A DNA stretch of 64,000 nt from Cryphonectria parasitica EP155 (taxonomy: Eukaryota; Ascomycota; Sordariomycetes; Diaporthales; Cryphonectriaceae): contig NW_024468910.1 in NCBI RefSeq assembly GCF_011745365.1, positions 1,578,068 through 1,642,067 of the forward strand, read 5' to 3'. The notes beneath the pieces are model-generated. The model made no database searches. It was not told the DNA's origin and saw only the letters and a program-made list of their open reading frames with translations. Shown here in pieces: positions 11,039-22,988 of this stretch; position 1 is the stretch's first letter; every line of letters begins with the position of its first letter. The position numbers and the translations under genes are program-made.

Positions 11039-12486
11039 GAAATGCTATAGAACTGATATATGTATCACAGCATAATATCTGCTAAGCTGCTGCTTGTAAG
11101 CTATATTATTATTGGAATATATAAAGCATACTTCGAGTATTTATTAATAATTATTAGAATAGCATTATAAGCTTTATTATAGAGACTGATGAATCCAGGC
11201 AGACTGATGATAAAGTTTATTAATATCTCAGCTTATAAGCAAGTTACTAGTAATAAGGAACTGAGCAGGCTGTATAAGCATTATTTCTTCATTTTTATCT
11301 GCTAGTATACTGCATACATATTAATATGCTTCTTTATATTCTTAGCTAACACATTTCAATAATAATAACGAGAAATCATCTTAGTAAACTTAGCTATGCT
11401 AAGATAGCTAGCTATTAGATTATTATAGTATATCTTCAAAAGCTTCTTGCAAGTTAATAAATAATTTAGCATAAATACACATCCTCTGAAGCATAGCAAG
11501 CTCTCAATAACTTGCTATAGCTTCATACTAGCTATAGAGCTGCATATTCGCCTCTTGTACCAAGCTTCCATCTGAATAAAAACATCTTCTTATTGCAATC
11601 ATAGCAAATGCACTCTTATTAGCTCTGCAAGCTGCTCCAGCGCTGTTGCTACACTTCGCTCTACTGCTAAGCATGAAAGAATAATCAGTTTGCAACCCGA
11701 TACTCAAGCAATATCAGTTGCTAAGCAGACATTCCGCTTCAACTCTGCGCTCTCGCTCGAATAGCGAAGAATGCACTCTTGAAAACAGGAGATACTCAGA
11801 TCTGCTATCTGCTCAAATTCCGCACTCTCGCTCGAATAGCAAAGAGCGCATACTCGAAAACAGAAGATACTCAGATCTGCTGCTTGCTCTACTCTTACTC
11901 TTCGAATACAACTAACACAAGGTTCTCTCTGATTTTCCAGATTCTCTATTATAACGAAATTGCTGGGGCTTTGCAGCTTCTGCTTAGCTTCCTTTTCTTT
12001 CTGATGATCTAGCTGCTTGGATAACTTATCAGCTGGGTTGAACTTGCTGGAGCAGTACTGGATAATGAGGTTATATATGCTGAGATTGTTCGGCTAGTGC
12101 AACTAGCGAGCAGATAGCTTCTGTTTAGTCTCTTAGTACTGCAAGTTGAGATAGTTTATGAGAATGAGTATAAGCTTAAGCAGATATAATAAATAATACT
12201 GCTAGTTTGATATAGTGTTTATAATAGCTAATAGCTTAATATTTCTTATGCTATACTGTATTTCTGTTAGAGAGAGCTTCTTTGAATGAAAAGCAATTGG
12301 ATGCTAGTAGCTTTGAAATAGCTAAGCTAGCACAGCTCCTATAGCAAAAGCAGAAGCATCTGTTTCAACTCTTGTTAATAATGCAGCATTATAGTAGTAT
12401 AGTAATGAAGCTATTATAAAGAGCATGATTAGAGTCTTGAAAGCTATTCGGATGCAGTTCGAGAGCGCAACTATGTTTATGCTACT
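11039..12486 (-). pseudogene. Gypsy-D pol, distal half (RNase H and integrase N-terminus)
   Basis: On the minus strand, from 12486 downward, the reading gives RNase H with RVETDASAFAIGAVL, then SLTE..YSI..., and ends near FNPADKLS. A linker with in-frame 75 bp repeats follows, then an integrase zinc-binding segment near 11400-11300 (LLTCKKLLKIYYNN, ISRYYY) and the start of the integrase core (AEILINFIISLPGF) near 11200. It is cut at 11039 by LTR-B. It continues directly the reverse transcriptase at 19901: both halves carry the duplicated CTACT created by the Gypsy-B between them. Several in-frame stops are present, but it is less decayed than Gypsy-A. Confidence 0.82.
11755..11910 (-). repeat. 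75 bp tandem repeat within Gypsy-D coding linker
   Basis: Two units with the landmark CGAATAGC at 11758 and 11833, exactly 75 bp apart, so the reading frame is kept (25 residues per unit, Ser/Arg/Glu-rich). The same motif appears five times at 53278-53570 in the LTR-C element, where the period is 73 bp. The repeat lies between RNase H and integrase. Confidence 0.8.
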
Positions 12487-12936
12487 TGTAATGAGCACTG
12501 CAGCAATCCGAAGATTCCAAAGTATACAAAGGGGTTTATGCTAACAAGAGCGGTATCAAAGTGCCAAGTTCTTAAATACGGAACCGTACAAGATCTGATG
12601 AGCAATGCAAGTATTCACTGCCTTTAGAGCTATCAGAGTAAGAGAGTAATCTGATACTTAGATTGACAACTGAAGAGCTATGTACTGAGTCCGTCTAATA
12701 GCAATAAACGTATTCTTATATATTCAGCTCTTCAGTTCTGACTATCCTAACTATGTTTCGATTCCTCATAGTTATTTCTCCAAATATGTTAACTATGTTC
12801 ATAGTCAACATAGTTGCGCTAGCAACCCTAACCCGGATTATATAATCCTGCTTAGTATTCAACATTAGGTTGTAATGCTTAATCTCTTAGTTAATGAAGC
12901 TTATTCTGTGATCTGCATGTTGAATGAATCATAACA
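12487..12936 (-). repeat. LTR-B, 3' LTR of Gypsy-B copy 2
   Basis: Reads TGTAATGAGCACTGCAGC on + and ends CATAACA, the reverse of the LTR sense. Its U3 holds an inverted-repeat-rich segment (AACTATGT...ACATAGTT near 12787-12820) shared with the LTRs at 19451 and 62751 but not with the other LTR-B copies. Confidence 0.92.
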
Positions 12937-13028
12937 TCATCTCCCTTCTATCAATCATTATTCTTAATAATCTTTCGTAAGTATTCTAGCAAGTCTTCTG
13001 TATATATAATCTTGCTTTCCTAATTAAA

Positions 13029-13649
13029 ATGTTGAACAAAATCAACAAATCCTGTATTTGCAAATCTTTCTCTATTCCAAAAAGTACTTAAGATCGAAAT
13101 CTCCTGATTTCCCGCCTCTTAGAGAACTTTGTTGAGATGTTTATCTATTCCTATTGCAAGAAGCGCAGTTTTGAATCCTGCAAGATATCTTTCGGAGACT
13201 CTTCTCGCTGTATCGAATATATTTGTTTGGATCGCTCCAAGTGCGATGTTATGAGTCCCTTCCCTGAGGAGCTTTGCAATATTGCTATCCAACATCGAAA
13301 GTTGGAAGATGAAATTGAAAAGAAAAAGATTGAGCTTCTCTGTTTGCATTAATAGAAGCGGATATAGTCTGAGAAGATGAAATATACTCTGCATTATAGT
13401 ATTATTTGTATGAAGGAATTGGATTATATAGAAGCTGAGGAAGCTGAAGCTGAGAGAATATGTATTGCTGCTGAAGTGCAGGCTGTAGTAGCTGAGGAAT
13501 CTGCTGTTGTAGCTGGAGATTCTTCTTTTAAGAGTTTTGATTGGAACTCTGTAGATTTGGGAAATTCAGTGATAAACTAGTTGGATTTTCTGAAGAGTGA
13601 GGTTTCTGAGGCTTCTGGGTTTTAGTCCGGGGCGGAGCGATCATTCTAG
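13029..13649 (+). pseudogene. Gypsy-B accessory gene, Cys-rich and coiled coil, copy 2
   Basis: A 207-codon frame from ATG 13029 (MLNKINKS) to TAG 13647-13649, kept in one frame with no indel but with internal stops (for example after IPKST, after LLCLH and at the C-terminal INQ/W positions). Domain order: basic N-terminus; cysteine cluster (YCKKRSFESCK..., SSRCIEYICLDRSKC) in which some Cys are replaced; a Glu/Lys-rich helix (LEDEIEKKKIELL); a second acidic Ala/Glu helix; and the conserved tail DSSFKSFDWNSVDLGNSV...ERSF. It is convergent to pol, whose stop overlaps its own. I do not recognise a named family. A DNA- or RNA-binding zinc protein is an inference. Confidence 0.75.
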
Positions 13650-16600
13650 ATGCTGGTTTTCTTTCTTTCTCCAATACTCAGCTACTCTTTCCTGAGCGTT
13701 TTTAATATTTTTTCGTAATTCTCATGAATTTTCGCTTGCTGGATATTCTTTTCACTTGATGAGATATTCCCTTATGCTGTCTGTGCTTCTATGCTTGAGA
13801 ATCTTCTCTATTTCATATTCTGATTCATTGTTTTCTATTTTTGCTGCATTATTCATCAGTATTTCCTATGCTGCTAGTTTCAATAGCAAGATGTGAAAAA
13901 CCGAATATATTCTTATCCTATAAGATAATACTAACTTATAATTAACTAGGAAGATTTATTGCAAGATTTTGAATAATTCTAACTTCTTATAGTTAAATTT
14001 ATTGCTAAGCCTGATTGTTTTAATGTTTTTTCGAAGTAGATAAGCTTTATCTTCCTTCTATAAGATTAGTTCCTCAATCCTTTTGGAGTTTGCATATTAT
14101 ACTATTCGTTCTTGGATGAATTATAACTCTAACTGGAATTCTTCCTAAACTTTCTTAATCTTCTTAATTCTTTTATCTGCAGCTTCTGCATCTGCTTCTA
14201 ACAGTGCTTTGTAATAAGCTATTAGATTATATCTGTAAAGTGCAAAGAATAATAACTTCTTTATTATACTTATATCTGCACTATTATAAGCGAACTATAC
14301 AAGAGATAATAGATTAATCCAGTTATTCTGTTTCTGATTAATATAGTATTGAAAGTATTATTCAATAACTTGATTCATTCTTTCTGTTTATTCATCTATC
14401 TGCAGATGAAATGCTGTAAACATTCTGTAATATATTTCAAGCTATTTTATAAGCAAAGTTCAAAACTTTGAATTAAACTTTCTATTTCTATCAGAGATCA
14501 CTTCTTCTAGCATGCTGTAGTTAGCGATAATTGTTCTGAGGAATGCATATGCAAGTTTCTCTACTATACTGCTTTCCTTATAGAGAAGAAAGTAAGCATA
14601 CTTGCTTAGTTTACAAACTACTACTAGAATGCTATTATATTATACTTTAGTTAAGAGTTCTTGTAAGAAAGATAGCTTGATAATGAAGTCTAGATTGATA
14701 GATTGCTAAATAGTTGTAAATACTAGTAAGGAATACAGTAGTTTGTAAAGCTTATATCTTTCTATCTTATTCTTCTTGTAGCTATTGCATTATTGTAAAA
14801 TATTCTCAATTCTTTTTCTAAAGCTTAGTAAATTTCAATGTTTTTTAATGCATTCATAGATTGCTCTGACTCTCTAGTGCTTGTATGCTGATGCACTATG
14901 TATATTCTTGATATAGCTATCTTGTTTATCTGAAATCATTGATTCTGAATTCTTTTCCGAAGATTCAATCCTAAAGGCAGCATTTAGTTTTCTGTATGCA
15001 TTAATAAGATTTTCTAACTTGTTTTGAGCAAAGATATTCTATATATTCGAAGAATCTGTATCTCAATAATCTAATCTTCTGCTAAAAGCATCTGCTTATC
15101 TGTTTTCTGAGTCTTTGTAATGCATAATTTTGAAATCAAATTATAAGAGAAATTCTGCTTATCTAACTTATTACTTATTCAAGACTTTAGTTATTATGAA
15201 TATAGTTAGATTCTTATAATCCGAGTGAACTGTAATCGGATGCTGTATACTAATGAAATAGTGTTGCTATTTCTCGAAAGCTTTCATTATTGCTATAAGC
15301 TTCTGATTAGAGATTTCATAGTTGATCTCTAAGCTATTCAACTTCTTTAAGAAATTGCTTATAATTCTTAGATATTCTTGATTATCTTGCTAATCAAGTT
15401 ATTTCCCAAATGCATATTCCAATACATTAGTTTCTACTTTAAAAGATTTATAGAGATCTGCTTTGTATAGAATTAGCTCTGAAGTAATATGCTTGATAAT
15501 CTCATCGAAAGCTTCTTGTGCTTTGGAGGTTTATTCGAAGAGCTGCTTCTTTTTGATAAGATTTATAAGAAGATATGTAATTTAGCTGTAATTCTTAATG
15601 AACTGCTTGTAGAAGTTGATATATCCAAGAAAAGATTTAATATTTCTAATGTTTTTGGAAATTAGCTAATTTCTAATAGCTTCTACTTTATCTTTCTATA
15701 GCTTGATACACTCTAGCTCAATTATGAATCCGAGATAATTAATCTTTTGTATATGAAAGTAATTCTTTGCAGGTTCTACAAGGAGTTTTGCATTCTGAAG
15801 CGTTTGCAATACTGTTTTTATATATTCCTTATACTTCTTTAGCATCCGAGAGAAGATAAGAATGTTATTAAGATATGCAATAATAAACTAATCTAGATAT
15901 TCGCGCAGAATATAATTGATTATTTCTTGGAATAAAGCTGAAGCATTCATTAAACTAAAGAATATAACTAAATATTTATAGTATCTGTAGCATATTCTGA
16001 AAGCAGTTTTCTATTCTTTTCCTTTCTTTACTCTGATTAGATTATAAGCTTCTTTTAGATTCAGAGCTGTAAATTATTATACTCCTTGCAATCTATTTTA
16101 TAGTTTCTTAATAAGTAGCAATGAATATTAGTTTTTGATTATAATATTATTAAGTTGCTTATAATCAATATATAATCTAAGCTTGCTATTCTTCTTAGAT
16201 ACAAACAGAATAGAATATTCTGCTGATAATTGCAATGATTATATATATCCCTTTTTGAAGTTCTCATCAAGATATTCCCTAAGTACTTCTAGCTATGCTT
16301 TGTTTAATCCGTAGATAGGGAAGAACTTGAGCTGTTTTCCTTTCTATAATAAGATCTTGTGATTGTATGAGCTGTATTCTGATAATTCTATATTCAATTC
16401 CTCTTGGAATAATTTCTTAAATTTGTAATATTCTTGTAATATGCTTACAAATATTAGTTCTGGTTTATATACTATTTCTGCTATCTGGAGGAATAGTAAG
16501 TATTATTGAGCATGCTTCTTTTTCGATAGCGTTTTTGGAAGCTTTGAGCATTCGCTCTGAGCTGAATTGAGCGCTCGAAAGCTTGGTTTCGAGGTTTTTC

Positions 16601-18338
16601 TCGTATAAACCCACAATTCACTTTCTGAAGCCTTTTCTTATTGCTTCAGAGCAAACTAATGTGCTGAGAATCTCACTTCCATTGTTTTATTAATCTGTTA
16701 GCGCCTTAGCACTGTTTGAGTTCGCTTATTACTAGATCCTTCTCTTTGAACTGCTAGCCCTGCTGACTTAAAAGTATATATAAAGTTGTTTAAAGCTTCT
16801 TTTTCCGAATATTCTTCAATAACTAGCTTCGATTCTGCATTGTTAATTGCAACTATCTCTCTGAGTATAGCTTATTCTCATGAGATCTAGCTAGTAGTTC
16901 AATTGATTCGAGAATTGTGCTTCTTGAGCTATGGAAATCCCATAATCAGCTTATGCTATGCTATATTTGTAATATCAAAAGAAACTCTGATTATATATTC
17001 TTGAATTAAGATAGATGGATAATCAGTCTTCTTATTGATTACTTCTTGATTATATACAACAGATTATTCTTCTATAGTGCTGAGAATATATGGTTACTTC
17101 TTTCATTTCTATTATAGTTATGCTTGATTAATAATATATAAAGATATAAAGTTTCTCTAAGCGCTACTATTCAATAGTGCGCTATATCTGTATTCTTGAA
17201 TGTATATGTTGAACTTAATATAAGCATAATCTGCTTTAAAAGCTTCATATAGAGACTGTTTCAGTCTAATCATCTGCAGTTCCTTTACAAGCAATCCTGT
17301 TCTTTTGAGATTATCAAAAACTGCTTATTCTCCTTCTAAGCTTGCTTTGCTGCTTCTTAAGCAAGCTTCTTAGCTTGCTCTTGCTTATATTATTATTATT
17401 CCTAGTCTTTCTTTTGTTAATGCTAGTTGCAAACTTTATTATTAATATGAATCGTGCAGAGTATCATCTTGTACTGCTACTATTCTATTTTCTTATTCAT
17501 GCATTGTATGGAATAGTTATCTGATAATCCGATGTATATATTATAGTGCTGCTTATTGAGAACTTCTCTAAAGTGGAATTTCTGTTCTTCAACAGCTTGA
17601 AGAATTTGTTCTAATTCTCTAGCAGAAAACTATTCATATTGTATCTTCTCCAAGAAATGCATTCTGCAGCTATAATAGATATAGGAAATCTATACTAGTT
17701 CGTAATATAGGTTATGAAATGAGCTAATCCGAGGATCTTCATCTTGTTATGCTTCGATGTTTTGTAAGGGAATGTAGATAAAGAGCTCTTCTAGCTCTAT
17801 CCTATAAACGAGATATTCAATCTATATTGTTTTCTTGTTTTATTCAATGCTGAAGAGAAACCTTCCTGTAAGCTTCTTAAGTTTATTATTTACGAGAGAT
17901 TCTGATAAATCGCTAGATCGTTCGTCTTAGCTAGTTTCTTCTGTTGCTTGTAAAGCGTTTTTAGTATTATTCAGATATTTGTACTAATAACCAAGAGAAT
18001 ATTATCTCTTATTCATTCCTCTGATTATAATGCTTGGTATAGATAATGAGAAATAATGAAGAGTATTATTGCTAAGATCTTTCTCTAATGCTTGAATACT
18101 CTATTCAGTAATATTAAAGCAGTTTGAGTTATTGCTGCTCATAGCTGTACTAAGCATATATCCTCGCTCTGCTATTGCTATCTGCCTGCAGCGCCTAGAT
18201 TTCTGAGAGAACTATTCTAAATCTTTCTTATTTGAGAGATATATTAAGCAATCATCGTTATAATAGAATGTTCAGCTGAAACTTTCATAATTAATAAAGT
18301 TCGATACTTGCTTTGAGAGGATGTTTTTGCTTAGTTGA
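13645..18338 (-). pseudogene. Gypsy-B copy 2 pol with C-terminal chromodomain
   Basis: Read from high to low coordinates: protease region (about 17.3-17.0 kb), reverse transcriptase (about 16.3-15.6 kb) whose catalytic YLDD reads YLNN at 15864-15869, RNase H (about 15.5-15.0 kb), integrase zinc finger and core (about 14.8-14.2 kb), and a chromodomain at about 13860-13670 (EYEIEKILKHRST, then EYLIK.K.Y.ASENS.E). The chromodomain places the element in the chromoviruses, where this module targets integration to modified chromatin. Many TAA/TAG stops are present. The pol stop falls inside the stop of the accessory gene. Confidence 0.85.
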
Positions 18339-19440
18339 TTGAGTTTCTATTGCTGAGCAATATTTACTTAGTATTCTTTCTGAATTGATTGCTACTTGTT
18401 TTTTCGGAATTAATAGCAATTGTATGCTATACATCCCTGTTTGTTGCAGTTGTAGCAAGTAATACTATTCCTCTTGCTATACTATTTATTAGCTGCATTG
18501 AGTTCTATAAAATCAGCATACATAGTGCTGCTTTAAGCTGTATTGCTCTGTTAACTGCTATTCTTATATTGGAATTTCTTATCCGTATTAGCTGGAAACC
18601 TCCAAATCTAGCTTTCTCCTTTCTTAGATTTTTCTATTCATTATTTATATAGATAATTATTAATGCAGATTGCTTGATTAAAGAATATTATAAAGTTCTC
18701 TAGCTAATTCTGCTTAAAGATTTCATTTTTAATATTATTCTTGAGTTCCTTATAGCAGTGCTCTATAAGATTCTTATCTTCTTACAAGAATCTTGCTAAG
18801 AGCTGCTTAAATCTAATTATATAAGCAGAAGCTGATTTAGTTTATTTGAAGTTCATAAGCTGCTAAGCTGTAATATATTCTTTATTAGGATTATCAAAGA
18901 TCTCCTTAAGAGCTTTCTTGAAGCTTTCAAAAGAATCGAATATATTCTTAGTATCTTGGGTATATATATCGGGATTATTCTAATACTTCAAATAGTTATA
19001 CAGAGAAAGCTTATATTAGATAAGAGCATTCTTTTTGAAATGAATCTCTGTAAGAATAACTTTCTCAGATTCTATAGCAAACTGGATTGCATAATGCAAA
19101 AAGTATGCTCTGCAGTAAATAAGAAACTTATATAGTATCTTTTGATTGCTATTGCATATAGCAAGCTCATTCATCTTGCATGCTTTTTCAACACTACTAG
19201 TAGCTGCAGAAGTGAAATGCATCTGCTAAGCCTGTTGAGCTAGCTGAGCTTGTTAGTTAGCAATGATAGCGCTTTGAGCCTGCTATTGATTATACAGATT
19301 CTGAATATGCTAAGCAAGCTGATATACCTGATTAATCAGTTCTTCCTGAGTAGGGGCGCGCAAGGATGAAGGAGTTCCCTAAAGAGCTATTATATTCTGT
19401 ATTGCTCAAGAGGATAATACTGAACCGTTCTTGAACAAGA
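18339..19440 (-). pseudogene. Gypsy-B copy 2 gag
   Basis: The minus strand encodes a retrotransposon Gag. One open stretch (19222-19016) contains KMNELAICNSNQKILYKFL and AYFLHYAIQFAIESEKVIL, a pattern shared with the copies at 55.1 kb and 63.5 kb. Near 18.46-18.41 kb lies a zinc knuckle, CYNCNKQG.IA.NC, whose His position reads Cys here and Tyr in the copy at 54.4 kb. The hydrophobic + strand ORF at 18389-18652 is only its antisense shadow. Confidence 0.78.
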
Positions 19441-19450
19441 ATTGTTAAAA

Positions 19451-19900
19451 TGTAATAAGTACTGCAGCAATCCGAAGATTTCAAAGTATATAAAGGGGTT
19501 TATGCTAACAAGAGCAGTATTAAAATGCTAAGTTCTTAAATATGAAACTGTACAAGATCTGATAAGCAATGCAAGTGTTCACTGCCTTTGAAGCTATCAG
19601 AATAAGAGAGTAATCTGATACTTAGATTGATAACTGAAGAGCTATATACTAAGTTCATCTAATAGCAATAAACGTGTTCTTATATATCCAGCTCTTCAGT
19701 CCTGACTATCCTAACTATGTTCCGATCCCTCATAGTCATTTCTCCAAATATGTTAACTATGTTCATAGTCAACATAGTCGCACTAGCAATCCTAACCCGG
19801 ATTACGTAATCCTGCTTGATATCCGACGTTGGATCGTGACGCCTGGTCCCTTAGTTGGTGGGGCTTATCCTGTGATCTGCATGTTGGATGAGTCATAACA
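19451..19900 (-). repeat. LTR-B, 5' LTR of Gypsy-B copy 2
   Basis: 450 bp, same length and same U3 type as its partner at 12487. It is less mutated at its outer end (CCTGGTCCCTTAGTTGG). Just inside it, TTCTTGAACAAGAA at 19428-19441 forms a small palindrome where a primer binding site should be, and no TGG-starting tRNA-type site is visible. Confidence 0.92.
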
Positions 19901-22620
19901 CTACTGCTTTGCAAAAAGTTAATTAATAATATAGCAATCTTGGAATAGTTCTATATAAATTGATAATAGAATCCAGTAAATCCAAGAAATATCTGAATAT
20001 TGCAAATAATATATAAGAGCAGCTACTGTATAATAGCTGCAATGCGCTTCTTATTTATACTAATTCCTTCTGAGAATATTATAAAGCTTAGGAATTCTAT
20101 CTATTGTATATTGAACTTGCACTTTCTCAGATTGAAGTATAGCTTTCATTGCTATAGCTGCTTCAAAACTTCTCGAATATAGCTTGTATGCTGCTTAGCA
20201 TCATTACTATAGATCAGAATATTATTCAGATAAATAATGCAGATTATATTTACTAAGCTTGCTAGCGCTTTGTTAATATATGCTTGGAATATAGCTGGAG
20301 CGTTAGTAAGGCTAAAGAGCAGAATATAGTACTCGAAATAGCTATATTTCGTACGAAAAGCAGTCTTTCATTCATTTTCTTTACGAATTCAAAGCTGATA
20401 ATATATATTCTTAAGATTAAGCTTAGTATAGATTTGTATATAGCTTAGTTAATCAAGAATCTTAGCAATCAAAGGCAATGAAGTGCAGTTCTTGCATATA
20501 ATCCGATTCAGCGCCCTATAATCCATACAGAGATGCAGCTTGCTTTCTTTCTTTAGCACGAATAGTATAGATATGCTAGCAGAGCTGATTGAAAATCGAA
20601 TTCATTCTCTAGCTAGCATCTCCTCCAAGTATTTCCTGAGCACTTCTAGTTCAGCTGCAGAGAGAGTATACAAAAGCTTCTAGAGCAGTCTTGCTTTCTC
20701 TTCAAGCTTAATATAATAATCGATATCAGTATAGAATGCAAGCAACTTTGATGCTTTCTTTATGCATAGATCAACAAAGTTGCAGTACTCAGAGGGCAGG
20801 CGCAGCTCTGGCGCTGCATTTTCTAGCTTAGCCTTGAGGAGTAGGTCTGGTAGGCTTGGGTAGTAATATGCTGCAAAGGCAACTCTTGCTCCCTTAAGCT
20901 CTTTCGCTATAGTGCAGAGCTGAATCTGGGAGCGCTGAAGAGGAAATCTCCATTGCTTCATATCTTATTATATTACTAGATTAATAATCTTAAGCTATAG
21001 GAATCCTAGAATCAAGCTGAGCTAGCTAATATCTGCTATTATAAAGCAATAATGCTGCTTTCTGAATATTTCTAAGCTATCTGTAATCTTTATATTGATA
21101 GAGCAGCTGCTGTATGTAATAATAGCTTTCTGATTAATTGAGACGAGCTTGGGATATGCTTCAAAAGGTTAGTTCTGCATCAGAGCTTCAGCTAAGCAGC
21201 AGTTGATCAGATTCTTCTCTGCTTTCGAGTTAACCAACCTATACGTATGCTTCCTTTTATCTCCAAGCAACAGCCTTGCATGAATAGTGAGCTGGCGAAG
21301 CTTTCGCTCAGCATCTCCTCAGCTCTGTTGCGTAGCTGTTGCCACCTTGTTAGCCTGCTTGCAGCTGTTTGCTGTATGCTTCTTCTTTCTGCAAATCCGA
21401 CATTCTGCTTCTGAGCAACTGAAACTATAGTAGCTTAGCTTATTGCAGGTATAACAGATGTTTCGTTGAAGCTCCAAGCATAGGTTAGCAAAATAGCTTA
21501 TCTTCTAATAGTTATAATAGCGAGCAAAGTTGTTATTAACTATCTGAGAGCGCATTGATGAAGCTTGAGTGCTTGTAAGGGAAAGTGCCTGAGAATCATG
21601 CAGAGCTATATAATCTCTTGCTATATAGCCTAGCTTGCTACAGCTGTAATAGCTATGATATAAGAAGATAGCAGTTTCTGAGCTGCTGCTTAAAAGCGTC
21701 TTAATAGCAGATTGAGAATTGGTAATCATCTCTTAAGCGGATTCGATACATTATGCTAAGCTAATTAGAGCATTCCAGCTGCTCAGAAGCATTATCTGTG
21801 CATTGATAGCAATACGAATCTCTAGTTTGAAGCATATAAGAATAGCTATTATACAGTATTGCTTGGTATTAGAATAAGGAAACTTAAGCTCCGCCTTCTG
21901 ATATCAGCATACAAAGCTTATTACTGATTCGCTCTTGTCTTAAGCAATACTTGCAAGCATTACTGCAGCAGTAATAGCGCGGATAGTAGGATTAGCTAAC
22001 TAGTTCTTCAAGAAGAACTCGAGTTCTTTAAAGGTAATAGGAACAGACTTACGCTATTTCTTCTTTTAGCAAGCAATATAGTTAACTCAGTTCTGCTTGG
22101 AATTATCTTTTAAGCAGCATACTGTATATTTCATCTTATTCGCTTTATTAATTAAGTAGCAGATATTAAAATAATATTGCAGATTGTATAAAAATATCTT
22201 CAATTTCATATACAATCCTCCCTTGTATATAAGAGCTAGCAAGCTGCAATATAGCTGTATAAGCGCTATCGAGGGTGCTTCTGAAGGGGTTAGCACAGGA
22301 GGAGTGCTGAGAGGGCTGAAGCCAGCTGGCCGGAGCTTCAGGCCGGTATCGCCGCTCTAGAGTAGTGTTAAGCGAGCGCGCTTGCTTCTTAGCTGCTGCT
22401 ATATCTTCTCTTCTTCTAACTAATGATTAAGCTTGCATTCCTAGCATTGCAACTTAGCTATATCTGCTGATGCCTCGAGCGAAGAGTTCTTGTAAGCTGG
22501 GCCTGAGTTCGAGCTTGAAGGGAGGATTTGAGAGGGAAGTTAGCTTAGAGTTTGTAAGAAGTTGGAATTGCTAGCTTATTATGATTGTTGCTCTGGAGCA
22601 GCGCTGCTGCTTCATATAAC
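19901..22620 (-). pseudogene. Gypsy-D gag and proximal pol (protease, RT)
   Basis: From about 22.3 kb downward: Gag (LTPSEAPSIALIQLY...) ending in three tandem zinc knuckles at about 21520-21380. The first two have Cys or His changed to Tyr (CYTCNKLSYYSFSC), and the third, CRICRKKKHTANSC, is intact. A protease/linker region follows with a well-preserved open stretch at 20961-20680 (QRSQIQLCTIAKEL...), then reverse transcriptase: KLHLCMDY.ALN near 20.5 kb, AFRTKYSYFEYYILLFSLTNAP, and YLNN for YLDD at 20221-20226. It stops at the CTACT duplication and continues at 12486. It is moderately mutated with relatively few stops. Confidence 0.85.
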
Positions 22621-22988
22621 TGGAGCTATTCTCACTCCCAACAGCTCACTTCCCGGGAAAGAATAGAAAGTTCAGACTTGTTAGAGTAAAAAGAGCATAC
22701 AAGTGAGGTGAAGGGGTGTGAGCTGCTTCCAAGCTGCTCTGTTGATGCTTCCATTCAAAGGAACTACTGAACCTATCTCCCTCCTTCTCTTTTTCGCTGC
22801 TGGATCTGTTATTCCCCTTTCCCTTATGTACACAATTGGCCTGGATTAGATGGGATGACAATAGCCTGATGGCTACGCGGCATCGTACGAAAGCGCTGCT
22901 TCGGAGCGAAGCTCTCGCAGCAGCTCTGGACCGCCACCAGGGGTTGCAAGGGCCACCTATTTCCTTTGTGCGCATACAAGCCCTGACA
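22621..22988 (-). repeat. Probable LTR-D, 5' LTR of Gypsy-D
   Basis: A GC-richer, little-mutated block directly upstream of Gypsy-D gag. In sense it begins TGTCAGGGCTTGTATGCG at 22988, the edge where Gypsy-A sequence starts, which supports this end as the element terminus. The other end, placed at TGGAGCTATT (22621), is a guess from the TG...CA rule, and no second copy is in the window to confirm it. Its first nine bases match those of LTR-C read in the same sense. Confidence 0.45.

Larger units (their letters stand above)
12487..19900 (-). mobile_element. Gypsy-B copy 2, complete chromovirus with 5 bp TSD
   Basis: A full-length 7414 bp element on the minus strand: 5' LTR 19451-19900, gag, pol with terminal chromodomain, convergent accessory gene, purine tract 12937-12952, 3' LTR 12487-12936. 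Both LTRs are exactly 450 bp. The target duplication CTACT is seen at 12482-12486 and 19901-19905. The flanks are the two halves of one Gypsy-D pol, which confirms the insertion. All its coding regions carry RIP-like stops, so it is not autonomous now. Confidence 0.93.

Noticed and set aside
22646..22975. 109-residue minus-strand ORF in the putative LTR-D
   Set aside because: Lies in the presumed LTR upstream of gag, has no recognisable motif, and no second copy supports coding.
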